Origin: Chaenocephalus aceratus
Lineage: Eukaryota > Chordata > Actinopteri > Perciformes > Channichthyidae
Direction of reading: 5' to 3'
Assembly: GCA_023974075.1 (NCBI GenBank)
Contig: JAMFTG010000211.1
Location: 27,501-91,500 of the forward strand
Length of the DNA: 64,000 nt
Shown piece by piece: positions 36,165-46,897 of the stretch (the stretch's first letter is position 1; each line of letters begins with the position of its first letter). A program made the position numbers and the translations under genes. Below the pieces are notes generated by a model, which was not told where the DNA came from, did no database searches, and worked only from the letters and a program-made list of their open reading frames with translations.

Positions 36165-36720
36165 TCAATACATCAAAAAGACCTATACAACAGAGGGGGT
36201 GCCTGGGGCTAATCTAATTGCGGGGCAATTACTCCACTCACGGGGTCAGGGGTCAGATACCTTAACTATCTTAATTGATACAACAAAAGACCTATACACA
36301 AAGGGGTGCCTGGGGCTAATCTAATTGCGGGGCAATTACTCCACTCTCGGGGTCAGGGGTCAAATACCTTAACTATCTTAATTGATACAATAAAAGACCT
36401 ATACACAAAGGGGGTGCCTGGGGCTAATCTAATTGCGGGGAAATTACTCCACTCTTGGGGTCAGCGGTCAAATACCTTAACTATCATAATTGATACAATA
36501 AAATACCTAAACACAAAGGGGCTGCCTGGGGCTAATCTAATTGCGGGGCAATTACTCCACTCTTGGGGTCAGGGGTCAAATACCTTAACTATCTTAATTG
36601 ATACAATAAAAGACCTATACACAAAGGGGGTGCCTGGGGCTAATCTAATTGCGGGGCAATTACTCCACTCTCGGGTCAGGGGTCAAATACTTTAACTATC
36701 TTAATTGATACAACAAAAGA
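36165..36720. repeat. 108-bp subterminal tandem repeat, right arm (about 5 copies)
   Basis: Same unit as 22,390-22,740. The period is a multiple of three, so one frame stays open through the array, which creates a 129-codon ORF that need not be coding. Confidence 0.9.
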
Positions 36721-36847
36721 ATCACGCCGGGTCTTTCACGCCAATCTGACATCAAAGGGACTTAGCTCATTTGCATAAGTAGGGAGAGGTGTGACCTGTC
36801 ACACCACCTATCACTTTTTTGACGAAAGGAACATGATTACTACTACT

Positions 36848-36853
36848 CCTATC
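36848..36853. repeat. target-site duplication CCTATC (right)
   Basis: Matches 22,249-22,254. Confidence 0.9.
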
Positions 36854-38805
36854 CCTCCGTAGTCTTTCAAGTAGGAGGATAAATGCCAGCGTTCTCCTCC
36901 GGTTTACAGGCACTGTGTACATTATATATATATATATATATATATATAGAATAATTATGATGATGAATGCATTTTTTTACCACGAAAATACAGCAACACA
37001 CCTTTTATTCATGTCGTTTATAACTGGAATATTACAATTATTATTAACTTTGTCTGCACAAAGTAACCTGTCCCGGAAATATGCCCAAATCAACAAAAAC
37101 TGCGAGCCGGCACGCAAGACGCTCCGCTTCTGAAACGCGCCCGGTGGGTTATGACCATAGTGTTTCTCAAACTCGAGTAAAGCTGCTCCAGAGCCACTAT
37201 TTCAAGCATACTACGTCATCACGTGCCGCCGAAGGACTGTTCCAATGTCCAGCATACTTGGAATTCTACCGAGCCCGACGTACTTCGTAGCGAGAAATTT
37301 CGAGGCTGCATATGTGTAGACTCCGCGGTCTTAAAATCCCCTCAATACTTTGCGCACTGACCAATTTCCAAATCTTTGGCCCTCCATTTAAGGCGGGGCC
37401 TCGCATATGGCGCACACCTGTTAGCCTGTTCCACCATTCTTCGTTTTCCGAGCTGTTCGGTTGCGCTGCTCCAGCAGCCTGCTAGCAAATTAGCTTACAA
37501 GCTAACTCAGCTGAAAAGGATCCAGAAACTTTACTTTTACTATAAAAAAAATGTGGAGATCACCGACGGCGATGAAATAAAGAGGACCGCGGCCAGGTAA
37601 TTTAGTGGGAATGCTGATACAGCATTCCAACTACGCACAAAATTATTTATTATTCCGCCGGGTTATTTTGCGCCTCTTCTTCTCCCGCATTCCACATCGC
37701 TGAAACTCCGTTCAAACATCAAAACGTTCAGCTCGGTCGGGAATCGATGGCTATTACTTTTCTTATTCATAACTTTCATAATTCCAGAGATACATCCCAT
37801 AATTCATCCCATTTTTAACATTGAAGTCAATGGAGAAACTCTTCAGACTTCTTCAAACAATCTTCATGCGACTTCAACAGCTAACTGTTCATTCATACTT
37901 TCACTCAGAAACGTCATTCCAACTTTAAAATGTTACACATCTTTCTGACATTATTCGTGTTACACAACTCTTAAATCTGATTCGTACGTTTAGAGATATT
38001 AAACATTGTTCAGACCTTGGTAAAGAGGCCTTCTTCAGATTTAGAGTGCGTTATGTCACAGCTAGAGTGGAGGACAGATTGAAATGTGCCTTCATATTTT
38101 TTTTTTTAAACCTGCCATAATTCCCAAACCCTACATTCCTGAGACATCATTCCTCATGAGAAATGTAGGAAAACATCTTGTAGCTTGAAAAATAAAAATA
38201 AATTTAGCAAAAAAATTAAACAAAATGCCTCTTGAGGGCATGAAGTGACAACAACTTTAAACATTTCTCCATTAAAGCCCATTGTAAATTCAGGCTGCTC
38301 TTTCCTCACAGCAGCAGCCGCACACCTTTAGTTAATCTGCCAAAAAGGCCACATTATTGACCCGAAAGTACACAAAAAGCACACTTCAGATGCTCAGGGT
38401 TCTTCAGATCCGATATCTGGTACGGTTCTTCAACAAAACGTTCATGTAAGAGGTTTATCTCTCATTCAGAACAATGCAAATGCTCTCCTCTCACTGATTA
38501 CTGCACATCACCACTGATTACTGCACACCTCGTTAGCTCAAATATAAACACCTGTGTCATGGAACACGATGAACAACTGACATGCTCAGAGCAGCAGACT
38601 TCAGATAATGGTTAACACAGCTCTACATCAAATCTGATGTTACGTAACGTGATGTTACGTAACGTGATGTTACGTAACGTGGTGTTACTATGGCAACGCA
38701 TCCCTCGCCATAAAACAGCAGCAGACTTCAGATAATGGTTAATGGCCCCTCTCCCTTGGACTCCGTCTAGCTTCCCTGGCCCAGACCCCCCTGCCGCGCG
38801 TGCAC
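36854..38805. other. intergenic, repetitive, no gene recognised
   Basis: Contains (TA)n at about 36,925-36,948 and three copies of a GATGTTACGTAACGT unit at about 38,634-38,680, with palindromic GTTACGTAAC cores. Short ORFs up to 74 codons show no recognisable family. Confidence 0.6.
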
Positions 38806-38847
38806 ACGCACACGCACACACACACACACACACGCACACGCACACAC

Positions 38848-38909
<62 letters not shown>
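38806..38909. repeat. (CA)n microsatellite
   Basis: About 100 bp of CA with CACGCA interruptions at the start. Confidence 0.97.
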
Positions 38910-38916
<7 letters not shown>

Positions 38917-39185
38917 GAGAGACAAACTAGGCAGAGGTGGAGGCCATGACAGCAACAAAGTGCAGTGGAAACAGACTTAGCGAATAAATCCTGACGTAAC
39001 ATTAATACATGAAACAAATGTATATTTCCATCAACATTTTCACATTCTTCTCCAGAACTAGATGTACTGTAAATGGCCAATATAAAAATAAAATATTTTT
39101 ACGCTTGGCTAATGTAGAAAAAGTTGCAGTTTCGATAAAAACTAAATGCAACAAAGTGCAGTGGAAACAGACATAGCGAATAATC

Positions 39186-39372
39186 AAGACAATGGTACTT
39201 GCGTACCATGCTGCGAATGGATCTGGCCCTTCCTACATCCAGGACATGGTTAAACCGTACACCCCAGCACGTGCACTCCGCTCTGTATCAACCAAACGGC
39301 TCGCTGCACCATCGCTGCGAAGGGGACCCAAGTTCCCATCAGCAAAAACACGTGGGTTTGCTATCCTGGAGT
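39186..39372 (+). mobile_element. L2-type LINE 3' fragment, 5' piece of a split copy
   Basis: Encodes the C-terminal LINE segment PARALRSVSTKRLAAPSLRR and on to TRGFAIL. It stops at CTATCCTGG and resumes at 48,605 (CCTGGCTCCAAGATGG...). The uninterrupted relative at 51,264-51,800 has this junction intact. Confidence 0.8.
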
Positions 39373-39626
39373 GGAGTGCACCAGATGGGCGTAAAAAAGT
39401 AGGGCTTAACTCTAACGTCGGGCTTAGCTACATCCGACGTAGTGATTCGAATTTACACCGAGTGCACCAAGCCTGACTAGTCTCGGGCGTAGCTGCGCCT
39501 GGTCTTAAGATGCGCGTCCACGTGAATACACGCAAAACAGTAATTGTTGCCAAGCAACGCCATTTTACCATTTTACAGACTCAGAGGACCGCAGAGAAGA
39601 GGGAATTCCCACAGCATCAGCGATGA

Positions 39627-39754
39627 CTCAAGAGGAATCCCAAATGGCCACACCCCGAAAGAGAAAGCCAGCGGAAACAGACGGAGAAAGAAATCGGTGC
39701 TGGAGGGCCAATGAAACTTGTCTTATAGCCCGACATGAAGTTGTGCGATGAACA
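39627..39754 (-). pseudogene. HARBI1-like transposase fragment, downstream piece
   Basis: Minus strand; encodes NVHRTTSCRAIRQVSLALQH and on to SVSAGF, the helix-turn-helix-like V..TT..R.V segment after the VGDM motif of Harbinger transposases. It continues the 40,134-40,434 piece across the MITE and ends in a stop after a diverged tail. Confidence 0.6.
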
Positions 39755-40133
39755 TTAAAGGTGGGGTAGGTAAGTTTGAGAAACCGGCTCGAGATCGCTA
39801 GAATTTGAAAATACACAACCGGAGAAAATCTGCCACTTCCTTATAGAGCCCCTCCTCCAACACACACGAAAGCGCACATGACCAATGAGGGCACGAGATA
39901 AGTTTGTGCCCCGATGGAAGGCTGACAGGCAGGTAGGCCATCCAGCCGGGCCGGCTAAACGGATTGGTTGTACTTTTTACAGTATTACGGCTTCTACAGA
40001 TGAACATTTTTTATGGATTTTTTGTCAAAGCACTTAAGATATTCATTGCTATCGGGATGTTAGAGCATTCCATGGAATATAACAAAAAGTGTATCTCGAG
40101 CCGGTTTCTGAAACTTACCTACCCCACCTTTAA
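39755..40133. mobile_element. TTAA-flanked MITE (piggyBac-type target)
   Basis: TTAA at 39,755 and 40,130 flank inverted termini AGGTGGGGTAGGTAAGTTT / AAACTTACCTACCCCACCT. The element is 371 bp and non-coding. It splits the Harbinger transposase at ATGATTAA. An internal segment (AGAGCCCCTCCTCCAACACA) is shared with gene 1 of the palindromic element (about 35,873-35,893). Confidence 0.9.
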
Positions 40134-40434
40134 TCATGTCTCCCACAGTATTTTTGAAAGGCCCCGTTCACGTAGAATCTGAGCGCAATCAGCACCTGCA
40201 AGGTTGGGGAGAGCGCAGCGTTTCGGTCTGATCCGTGCTGGAATTGAGGGGAGATCTCCTCGATTAAATCAAAAAGGGCTTGTCTGCCGAAACGAAACCT
40301 CTCTATCAGTTCACTGTCTGAATAGATGTCCAGTGGGTTTGTTCGATCACGGACGACTCTTTCTCTTCTTAATGCCCTTTCATTGTGAAGGAGTAGGTAG
40401 CACTTTCTCCGCGCCGTTCCTATGAGCTTGCTTT
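40134..40434 (-). pseudogene. HARBI1-like (PIF/Harbinger) transposase fragment
   Basis: Minus-strand reading gives ARRKCYLLLHNERALRRERV, RDRTNPLDIYSDSELIERFR and on to LQVLIALRFYVNGAFQ, diagnostic of Harbinger transposase N-terminal regions. A 1-bp shift breaks the following VGDM motif just before the MITE. It is truncated upstream by the retroviral insertion. Confidence 0.75.
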
Positions 40435-40705
40435 AAAAGAAGGAACACTCAAAACAACCAGGACGAGGGTTAAACAAAAATCTGTTTTAATCATAAAAGG
40501 TAATAATGCAATACCATATATAATACATTACCATACAAAGCCATATCATATGCGTAATGTCAGGAGTATGCCTACTCCTGGCCTTGTTCACGGGCTGCCA
40601 CGGCCTTCCGGTCCGGGCGGCGCGAGAAGAGAGGACGAACAACAAGCTGAATAGGCTTTCATACCAACAGAAACAAGAAGGGGTGGAGTTTACTCAGCCT
40701 CCACA

Positions 40706-40730
40706 CACACCCCCCCCCCCCCCCCCCCCC
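40706..40730. repeat. poly-C run
   Basis: About 22-24 uninterrupted C residues. Confidence 0.9.
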
Positions 40731-41270
40731 CACATTACAGAGACCTCAGATGTGTCTTAAAGGATATTTAAGATAACACAAATATTTCATCTCTCATATC
40801 TCCAACTTCTGGTTACACAAAATACAAAGTAATTAAACCCACACATATACTATTCAAGATATGTAGACTTCCCTGAAACATGACATACTCTTCCCCCACC
40901 TAGCACCATGTCCTGCATACATACACCTCCCCCATAGGGCAATAAAACCCTGTTTACTCTAAACAGCCCTTTGTTTATAGCCATTTTAGTCCTCACATTT
41001 ATGAAAGGATAAAACAGAGAAATCAATATAAAACACAAACACAGGTATTGTTTGAACAGTATTCACTTAACTGCTACTATTGATAATTACCAGAGAAACT
41101 CAAAGGGACCTCTTTTAACTCAAAACAGAACTCAAAATTAATTCTGCATCTTCCTTCTTCAAAAATAGCCTAAAAACACCCTTTTGATAAACAGGTAAAA
41201 GTCAAAGAAAAAGACTATTGCGCTAATCTACTTTTAAGAAAAAGGGAACATTGTTTCAGGAATCTATAAA

Positions 41271-41452
41271 AAACCTCTCTATATGGTAGAGGAAAAATGT
41301 ACTTTTTGTTCCTTCAACTATTAACACACAGGAATGTATAAACCCACACATATATTAGAGATGACATGATGCAATACACCTCCTATAGATGGGTGACATT
41401 AATATGCTGCCTCACTTCTTCGTTACAATATTTCACATCAATTTCCACAATT
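41271..41452 (-). repeat. LTR-like repeat, 3' copy
   Basis: Near-identical to 44,118-44,315 apart from a small deletion; preceded on the minus strand by a polypurine tract. Confidence 0.65.
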
Positions 41453-41629
41453 CCCTCTTTTGCACTCTTAAAAAAGAGTGCAACTTACACAAGGCACTTG
41501 AAACATAACTATTGTCACTCCTCTCCACTGTGTTCATCTCTCAACATTATATTTAGAGCCCTTTAAAGATTTGGAAACAGCCCTTCATAGCAATTTCTTA
41601 TGGCAGAAGGAGAGGGAGACCAAAACATG

Positions 41630-42436
41630 TCAAAAAACTGCGTCCTTGTCTGCTGAGTCTCCATACTCGTCCTCTCCCTCCGAGACACAGGCCAACAGTG
41701 TCATTTGATACGGAGAGGGAGAAGCAGCAAAAAAATTGTTCAATAAAAGTTCCTCAAAAAATTGAATATTAAAAGTTCCACACCGGCTATATCCACCAAA
41801 ATGGGATACAAGAACAAACTCCACACCAGCTATATCCACCTGTTTCAGCAGAGAGTGGAGTCCCCTGTGCTGTCCTGGCTTGCCGTGTCTTTGTCCCCCC
41901 GATCCGCTGACGGCGGCTCCTGGGCTGCCTGCTAGAGAGATGTCATCCTTCTCCTCCGGCTCGCTGATGGCGGCTTCCGAGTCGATGCTGAATAGATGTC
42001 CTCCCGATCTTCCTTCTCCGGTCCGATGATGATGCCTCCCGGCACAACTGCTGGATGGATTTCCTCGAGGTCCTCCCTCCCCGGTCCGATGATGATGCCT
42101 CCTGGGACGACTGCTGGATGGATGTCCTCGAGGTCCTTCTCCTCCAGTCCGCTGATGACAGCATCCGAGTCGACCTCCATGACGAGAGCCAGATCCATCC
42201 TGATGTCGTCTAGGGTCCTCGCAGGTGTTTTCCCGACCGCACACTGGCTCCAGTGGTACCAGTTGTCCCCCTTTCCTTGTAGGCGGACGGCATGGGATGT
42301 CCTCTGGGTCACTCGGTAGGGGCCGGAAAACCTGGGGTTGAGCCACTTTGTCCTGATGACAGTCCGCCTCCTGCGTCTCGGGTCCCCATTTTGGCGTCAA
42401 CAACCTGTGTGGAGAAATCTGATACAAATCCCTCAA
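41630..42436 (-). pseudogene. retroviral pol 3' end (integrase C-terminal) remnant
   Basis: In one minus frame (about 42,200-42,370) the sequence reads KWLNPRFSGPYRVTQRTSHA and on to GDNWYHWSQC. This is the integrase C-terminal SH3-like strand pattern (GPY...AV...W.H.S.C) of gamma/epsilon-type retroviruses. The frame then changes, and downstream a unit encoding EEKDLEDIHPAVVPGGIIIG is tandemly repeated. Frames are disrupted; not a functional gene. Confidence 0.55.
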
Positions 42437-44117
42437 GCCTACGCTAATTGTGCAGCTTCAGAATCTTAATACTTGGACTGTGCCAACTAAATAAGAACCC
42501 CAACATCTTTAGGTAAACTAAATAACATATTTCAATAGCTCTGAATTTCTGACAAGCATCTGTGTTTATTTTTAAATGAAATCCTTGAGATCCCATTAAA
42601 AATCTAAATATGATTTGAACTGCTAATGTTTCTGGTAAAGAAACACACTAATGTTATGGATTCAAAAACCACAATCACAATACTAACAAAGTGAATGGCT
42701 TCCTGGTGTTACTGCTTCTACCCGTCAGTGCTTAGATATTATCACGCTGAGAAAATGAATACAGAATTCCAACAAACTGTCCTCAAATGTCTTTCTATTA
42801 TAAATGTATGGTGAAATGTATAACAATAAAGTCTATGGCTTTTATTTCTTTACCAGGCTAGTTACATGATGTTGTCTAAATTACATTTTGTCTCATTACA
42901 TTACTATGTTTTAGCTTAACTGTAAATATGTTCTTTCTACATTTCAAACCTCAGTTACTTTAATACCTGTTGAAACATTAGTTGAAACATTACTCACAGG
43001 TCAACTTCTTCAGTATTCCATTCTGGACTTACATCTCTCTGGTAGCCCCTTGGCCACTGATTCTTTATCTGTGTTACCTGCTATAACTCAATCAATATTA
43101 GAGACATGTCAACATTCATCAAACAGCAACTTATCCCCATATATGGAGCAGGTCAATTCTAAAACTGTCAATCAATGGTCAGATTGAACAATCGAGTTGG
43201 GGCAGCAGGTTCCTTTCAGTCCCTAAATGAAAAATGTACATTGTGAAGTTTACACTCCCCCTTTTTTACACATTAACTCATGTGTAAACAAAATCCTGTA
43301 TGGGAAGAAAACCTTCAGGTCATAATGGATTATAAGACAATACCAAACATTTTTCCCAAATGTACATCCATTATTTCCACAGTAAACACTTCAGTGAAAT
43401 GAAGTGTTTCTCTCCCTCTTTCAGTCCTAAAAGAAACAGAATCCTCAAATGTCATAGTTTGAGTTTCACATTCTGCAAACTGCCACCTCTTGTGGGAGTG
43501 AAATATCATCAAGCAGATTAGAAACGGGTCACATGTGCGGTTTCCCCTTTTGTGGGATGTTAGGAAACCTCTCATTTCACACATTGTTATCACACAAAAA
43601 TAATGTGTTAGTCCAAAAACATGCTTGATTAGTCATTGTTTTAAATCATGCAGTTGCACTGATCAGATGCAGACATACACTCACTCACACTGTCAGGTTG
43701 TAAAGTCAAGTTTGGTCAGGTACACCTCAGAGTCAGTCATTGACAGTGCCTTCCCAAGTTACCCTGTCGGTCAGGGTCAAAGGTCAGTTGGTCTCAGTCT
43801 TTTTGGCCATGTGTCGTGCTCTGCAGAGACTCCGATCTTCCAGCACAGGCCAGCATCCTCCGTCTATAAAAATCTGTATATATGGAGCGCCATCATTTAT
43901 TAATTCACAATTCCAACTATAATGTTCAAGATATCTCTAACTTTTCATTGGAACAGCTGTTTTCCCACATTCCCTGAAAAGTGTTAGCCAAAAAATGTCA
44001 CTTCCTTATTGTACTACTACTGCAGTTCATTAACACCTAATCAATATCAACACGTCTACTAGATGTAATTCAGAAACTTGTGCACACAATTATTATCTTG
44101 AGTCAAACCTCTACTAC
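42437..44117. other. retroviral-remnant interior or unassigned sequence
   Basis: AT-rich; no recognisable pol, gag or env frames on either strand. It may be deleted or diverged internal sequence. Confidence 0.45.
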
Positions 44118-44315
44118 GACCTCTCTATATGGTAGAGGAAAAATGTACTTTTTGTTCCTTCAACTATTAACACACAGGAATGTATAAACCCACACATATA
44201 TTAGAGATGACATGATGCAATACACCTCCTATAGATGGGTGACATTAAAATGAACATACCAAAAATATGCTGCCTCACTTCTTCGTAACAATATTTCACA
44301 TCAATTTCCACAATT
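44118..44315 (-). repeat. LTR-like repeat, 5' copy
   Basis: Direct copy of 41,271-41,452; similarity ends sharply at 44,118. Confidence 0.65.
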
Positions 44316-45866
44316 GTTAAACATGTAAACAAGACGCCCTGCCATCGTTAATATCCTTCTTGCCTGTTTTACGTTACTATGGATACTAGTCTGTCTTTCC
44401 GATTTACGCCTGCTCCATACTCAACACACTCTCACTCCCTAAGCGTCCAATAGCGACGTTTGGTCAGTGTCCGTGGCGTCCAATTGTGACGCTCCTAGGC
44501 TCCTTCAGCGTCATAAAGGGACGCAAATAGCTTTCAACTGATTGCAATGTATTCCCATCTGCGTCGGGATTTGACGCTCATGGAAGCACGGCATTCGTTT
44601 GTGTCGGCTGCCCTTAAAGGTAATGTGAGCGTCCATTCCCATTGGATAACGGAGAATTGTACACCCGGATGTAAGTATTCCTCTTACTGTCGATTGATTT
44701 TACAGTGATATCTGCACTACACATCAACTAAAAAACACCAGATTATCCTTGTTAATTACACAACATTGATTGGCTTAAATTGTGTGCAATGCTTTTGTAT
44801 TTTTCCCCTTCGATTCGGAGAAACAAATATTTGTTCTGAGTAAAGGATGGCAGAAGACACTACACTACCCAGAATCCCCAGCTATCGTTTGGACTACACC
44901 ATGTGCTCTGTTTGACAAACCCCGTGATAGTCCTCAAGCTCTGTGATTGGAGAGTGTGCTCCGAGGGTTAAGCCGATTCTTGAACAGCACTTGAAATGGG
45001 ATGGAACCACGGCAGACTGTCCAAAACTGGATTTGAACGGGTCCATCGCGTCCCCCCTCCCCCACCCCGTCCCCAGAACTACACATGCTGGCTATTCTGT
45101 TTCGCAACAATGCAACATGTTCTCTATGGCACGTCTCTACTGGGAGTTGTAGTTTTAAAAGACGTTTTCGTATTTCCCATAATAAGAAGTTGCCAGTATT
45201 AAACTGTACATCCCTGGAGGTTTAGGGGACAGGAAACACTCACATTTAAAACATATAATTAATAAATGGGTGGAAATTGCTTGTGCCCATTATGGGCAGT
45301 ATTACTATATATACCCACATGCCAGCTAAGGTCAGAAGAGCTTTATTTAACAGCTGGTCTTATGTTTGTGACCCCTGTGATAACATTACATTACATTACT
45401 TTAATTGATAAGCCTGAAACATGCACTTGTCAAGGTTCAGAGGCACATTTTGCAAATATGGCAGCCATCGATCAGCTTAAGATAAGATATACTTTATTGA
45501 TCCCAAGTTGGAACATTTGTGTTACATCAGCATGTGTAACAGTTACATATGCAGTTGTGTTTATTTGAAAATCATTTAGTATAATCACACACATTCTGTG
45601 TTTTATATTCAACAATTCTGTGTTCTTTATTTATTGATTGTTCAATACCTGACAAGGCCGGAGATGAAATATCTACATATATCTTATAAGAGTATAATAC
45701 ATTATGTATAATATCAGTTAAAATAAGTGCTTCAACATAGTTAACATTGCTGGAGGTATGCACAAATATTGATAGATGTCTTGTAATGCACTATTGAGGA
45801 ACCTGCGACCCAAGTTTTTCATTCAGTGCAGAACTACACTATAGTTGTGTAGGCCTATATGATATG

Positions 45867-46897
45867 CAGTGTTGGGACTAACGCGTTACAAGTAACGCGT
45901 TACTGTAACGCCGTTATTTTTGGCAGTAACTAGTACTCTAACGCATTACTTTTTAAATTCAGTAACTCAGTTACCGTTACTACATGGTGCGTTACTCCGT
46001 TACTGCGTTAGTTTTTTTATATAGTCAACAGCCAGGCGAACAGAGATGAGAACTGTACTTAAGTACTTGAGTAAATGTACTTAAATACTTCCTGTGTCAC
46101 ATGCGGAGACGGGCTGTGGGCGTGTTTGTGTTGTTTACTAACAAGACTATCATGGCGGCGGCGGAGCTCAAGTCTAGTTTCTCCACCTGGAGATATTCTC
46201 ACTATTTCACTTTTGTCGAGCACAAAGAAAAGAATGTTTTAGTTAAATGTAAGTTGTGTCCTGGCGGGTCAAAGAGCCTATCTACTGCCCAAACCAGTCA
46301 TTCAAATCTCTTAAAACATCTGCAAAAACAACATGCTGGGACGAAGCTAGTAGCTAAGACCACAGAGACTCAGCCGACGCCACTCCACCTCCACCTGCAC
46401 CTAAGCAACAGCGGCTGGATTTTAACCGAGGGACTGCTAGCCAGGGAAAAGTCGATGAAGCCATTGCACGGTATGTTGTAGAACACATGCAGGCTATTGC
46501 TACAGTGGAGTCACCCGCTTTCAGGGAGCTAGTTAGCATGATAGCATGTCCGGGCGGCACACGGCATATGAAACGGAACACTTTTTCCAACTACCTGGAG
46601 AAAGAATATACAAAAATGTAAAGCCAGCTAATATCGATGCTATCCAGATTGCATATAATGCATGTCAAGTTGATCAACAGATTGTATTATTCTCCAATGC
46701 AATAACAGTACTGAAATGAAGGCTATAAGGGCATTAATATAATGGGAGCCCTTTTTTTAAGTAACTAAAACGTTACTTTTCACAGTAACGCATTACTTTT
46801 TGGTGTAAGTAATCAGTAAAGTAACTGAGTTACTTTTGAAATGAAGTAACTAGTAATGGTAACTAGTTACTGGTTTTCAGTAACTAGCACAACACTG
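45867..46897 (+). mobile_element. non-autonomous hAT element with BED-finger exon
   Basis: Termini CAGTGTTGGGACTAACGCG / ...CTAGCACAACACTG, with 8-bp duplication ATGATATG (45,859-45,866; 46,898-46,905) and GTTAC/GTAAC subterminal repeats. A related sequence without the insertion exists at about 50,510-50,545. Confidence 0.92.
46152..46481 (+). pseudogene. BED zinc-finger fragment of a hAT transposase
   Basis: ATG at 46,152; encodes MAAAELKSSFSTWRYSHYF and on to VKCKLCPGG...SHSNLLKHLQKQHAG, a C-x2-C...H-x4-H BED finger. The frame then becomes non-homologous; the catalytic part of the transposase is deleted. Confidence 0.75.

Larger units (their letters stand above)
22255..36847. mobile_element. 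Polinton/Maverick-like palindromic element with giant terminal inverted repeats
   Basis: Both ends read AGTAGTAGTAATCATGTTCC inward and are flanked by the 6-bp duplication CCTATC. 5'-AG termini with 6-bp duplications are the hallmark of Polinton/Maverick and adintovirus integrases. The arms (22,255-31,064 minus a hAT insertion; 32,176-36,847) are near-identical inverted copies, each with the same small genes, around a unique centre of about 1.1 kb. Length without the hAT is about 10.2 kb. No retroviral-type integrase, protein-primed polymerase, packaging ATPase, protease or capsid gene is visible, so the element looks non-autonomous. Assignment rests on termini and target site, not on protein homology. 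Confidence 0.8.
32176..36847 (-). repeat. right giant inverted repeat arm
   Basis: Mirror of the left arm, about 4.67 kb. It is longer mainly because of about two extra 108-bp repeats. Sequence differences from the left arm are few (single bases, a small indel near 33,537-33,560). Confidence 0.9.
40477..44315 (-). mobile_element. endogenous retrovirus remnant (deleted)
   Basis: Minus strand. Evidence is an integrase C-terminal region (42,200-42,380) and a pair of LTR-like direct repeats (41,271-41,452; 44,118-44,315) starting TGTGGAAATTG on the minus strand. The lower-coordinate repeat is preceded by a purine-rich AAAAGAGGGAAT. An 8-mer GTTAAACA flanks at 40,469 and 44,316, but this is too long for a retroviral duplication and may be chance. 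Most of gag, pol and env are absent. Confidence 0.55.

Noticed and set aside
36306..36695. 129-codon ORF with repeated GANLIAGQLLHS
   Set aside because: It is a frame through the 108-bp subterminal repeat; the other arm does not keep the same ORF length.
22255..36847. Teratorn-like (piggyBac-herpesvirus) or parvovirus-derived origin for the palindrome
   Set aside because: Termini are AG...CT with a 6-bp duplication rather than TTAA, and no herpesvirus, NS1-like or piggyBac gene is visible.
39623..39751. Short plus-strand ORF that looked Myb-like (second Harbinger gene)
   Set aside because: The minus strand of the same stretch continues the HARBI1-like transposase, so the plus ORF is a shadow.
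41630..42436. 268-codon minus ORF as an intact gene
   Set aside because: The recognisable integrase C-terminal is in a different frame; the long ORF is a partly repetitive shadow.
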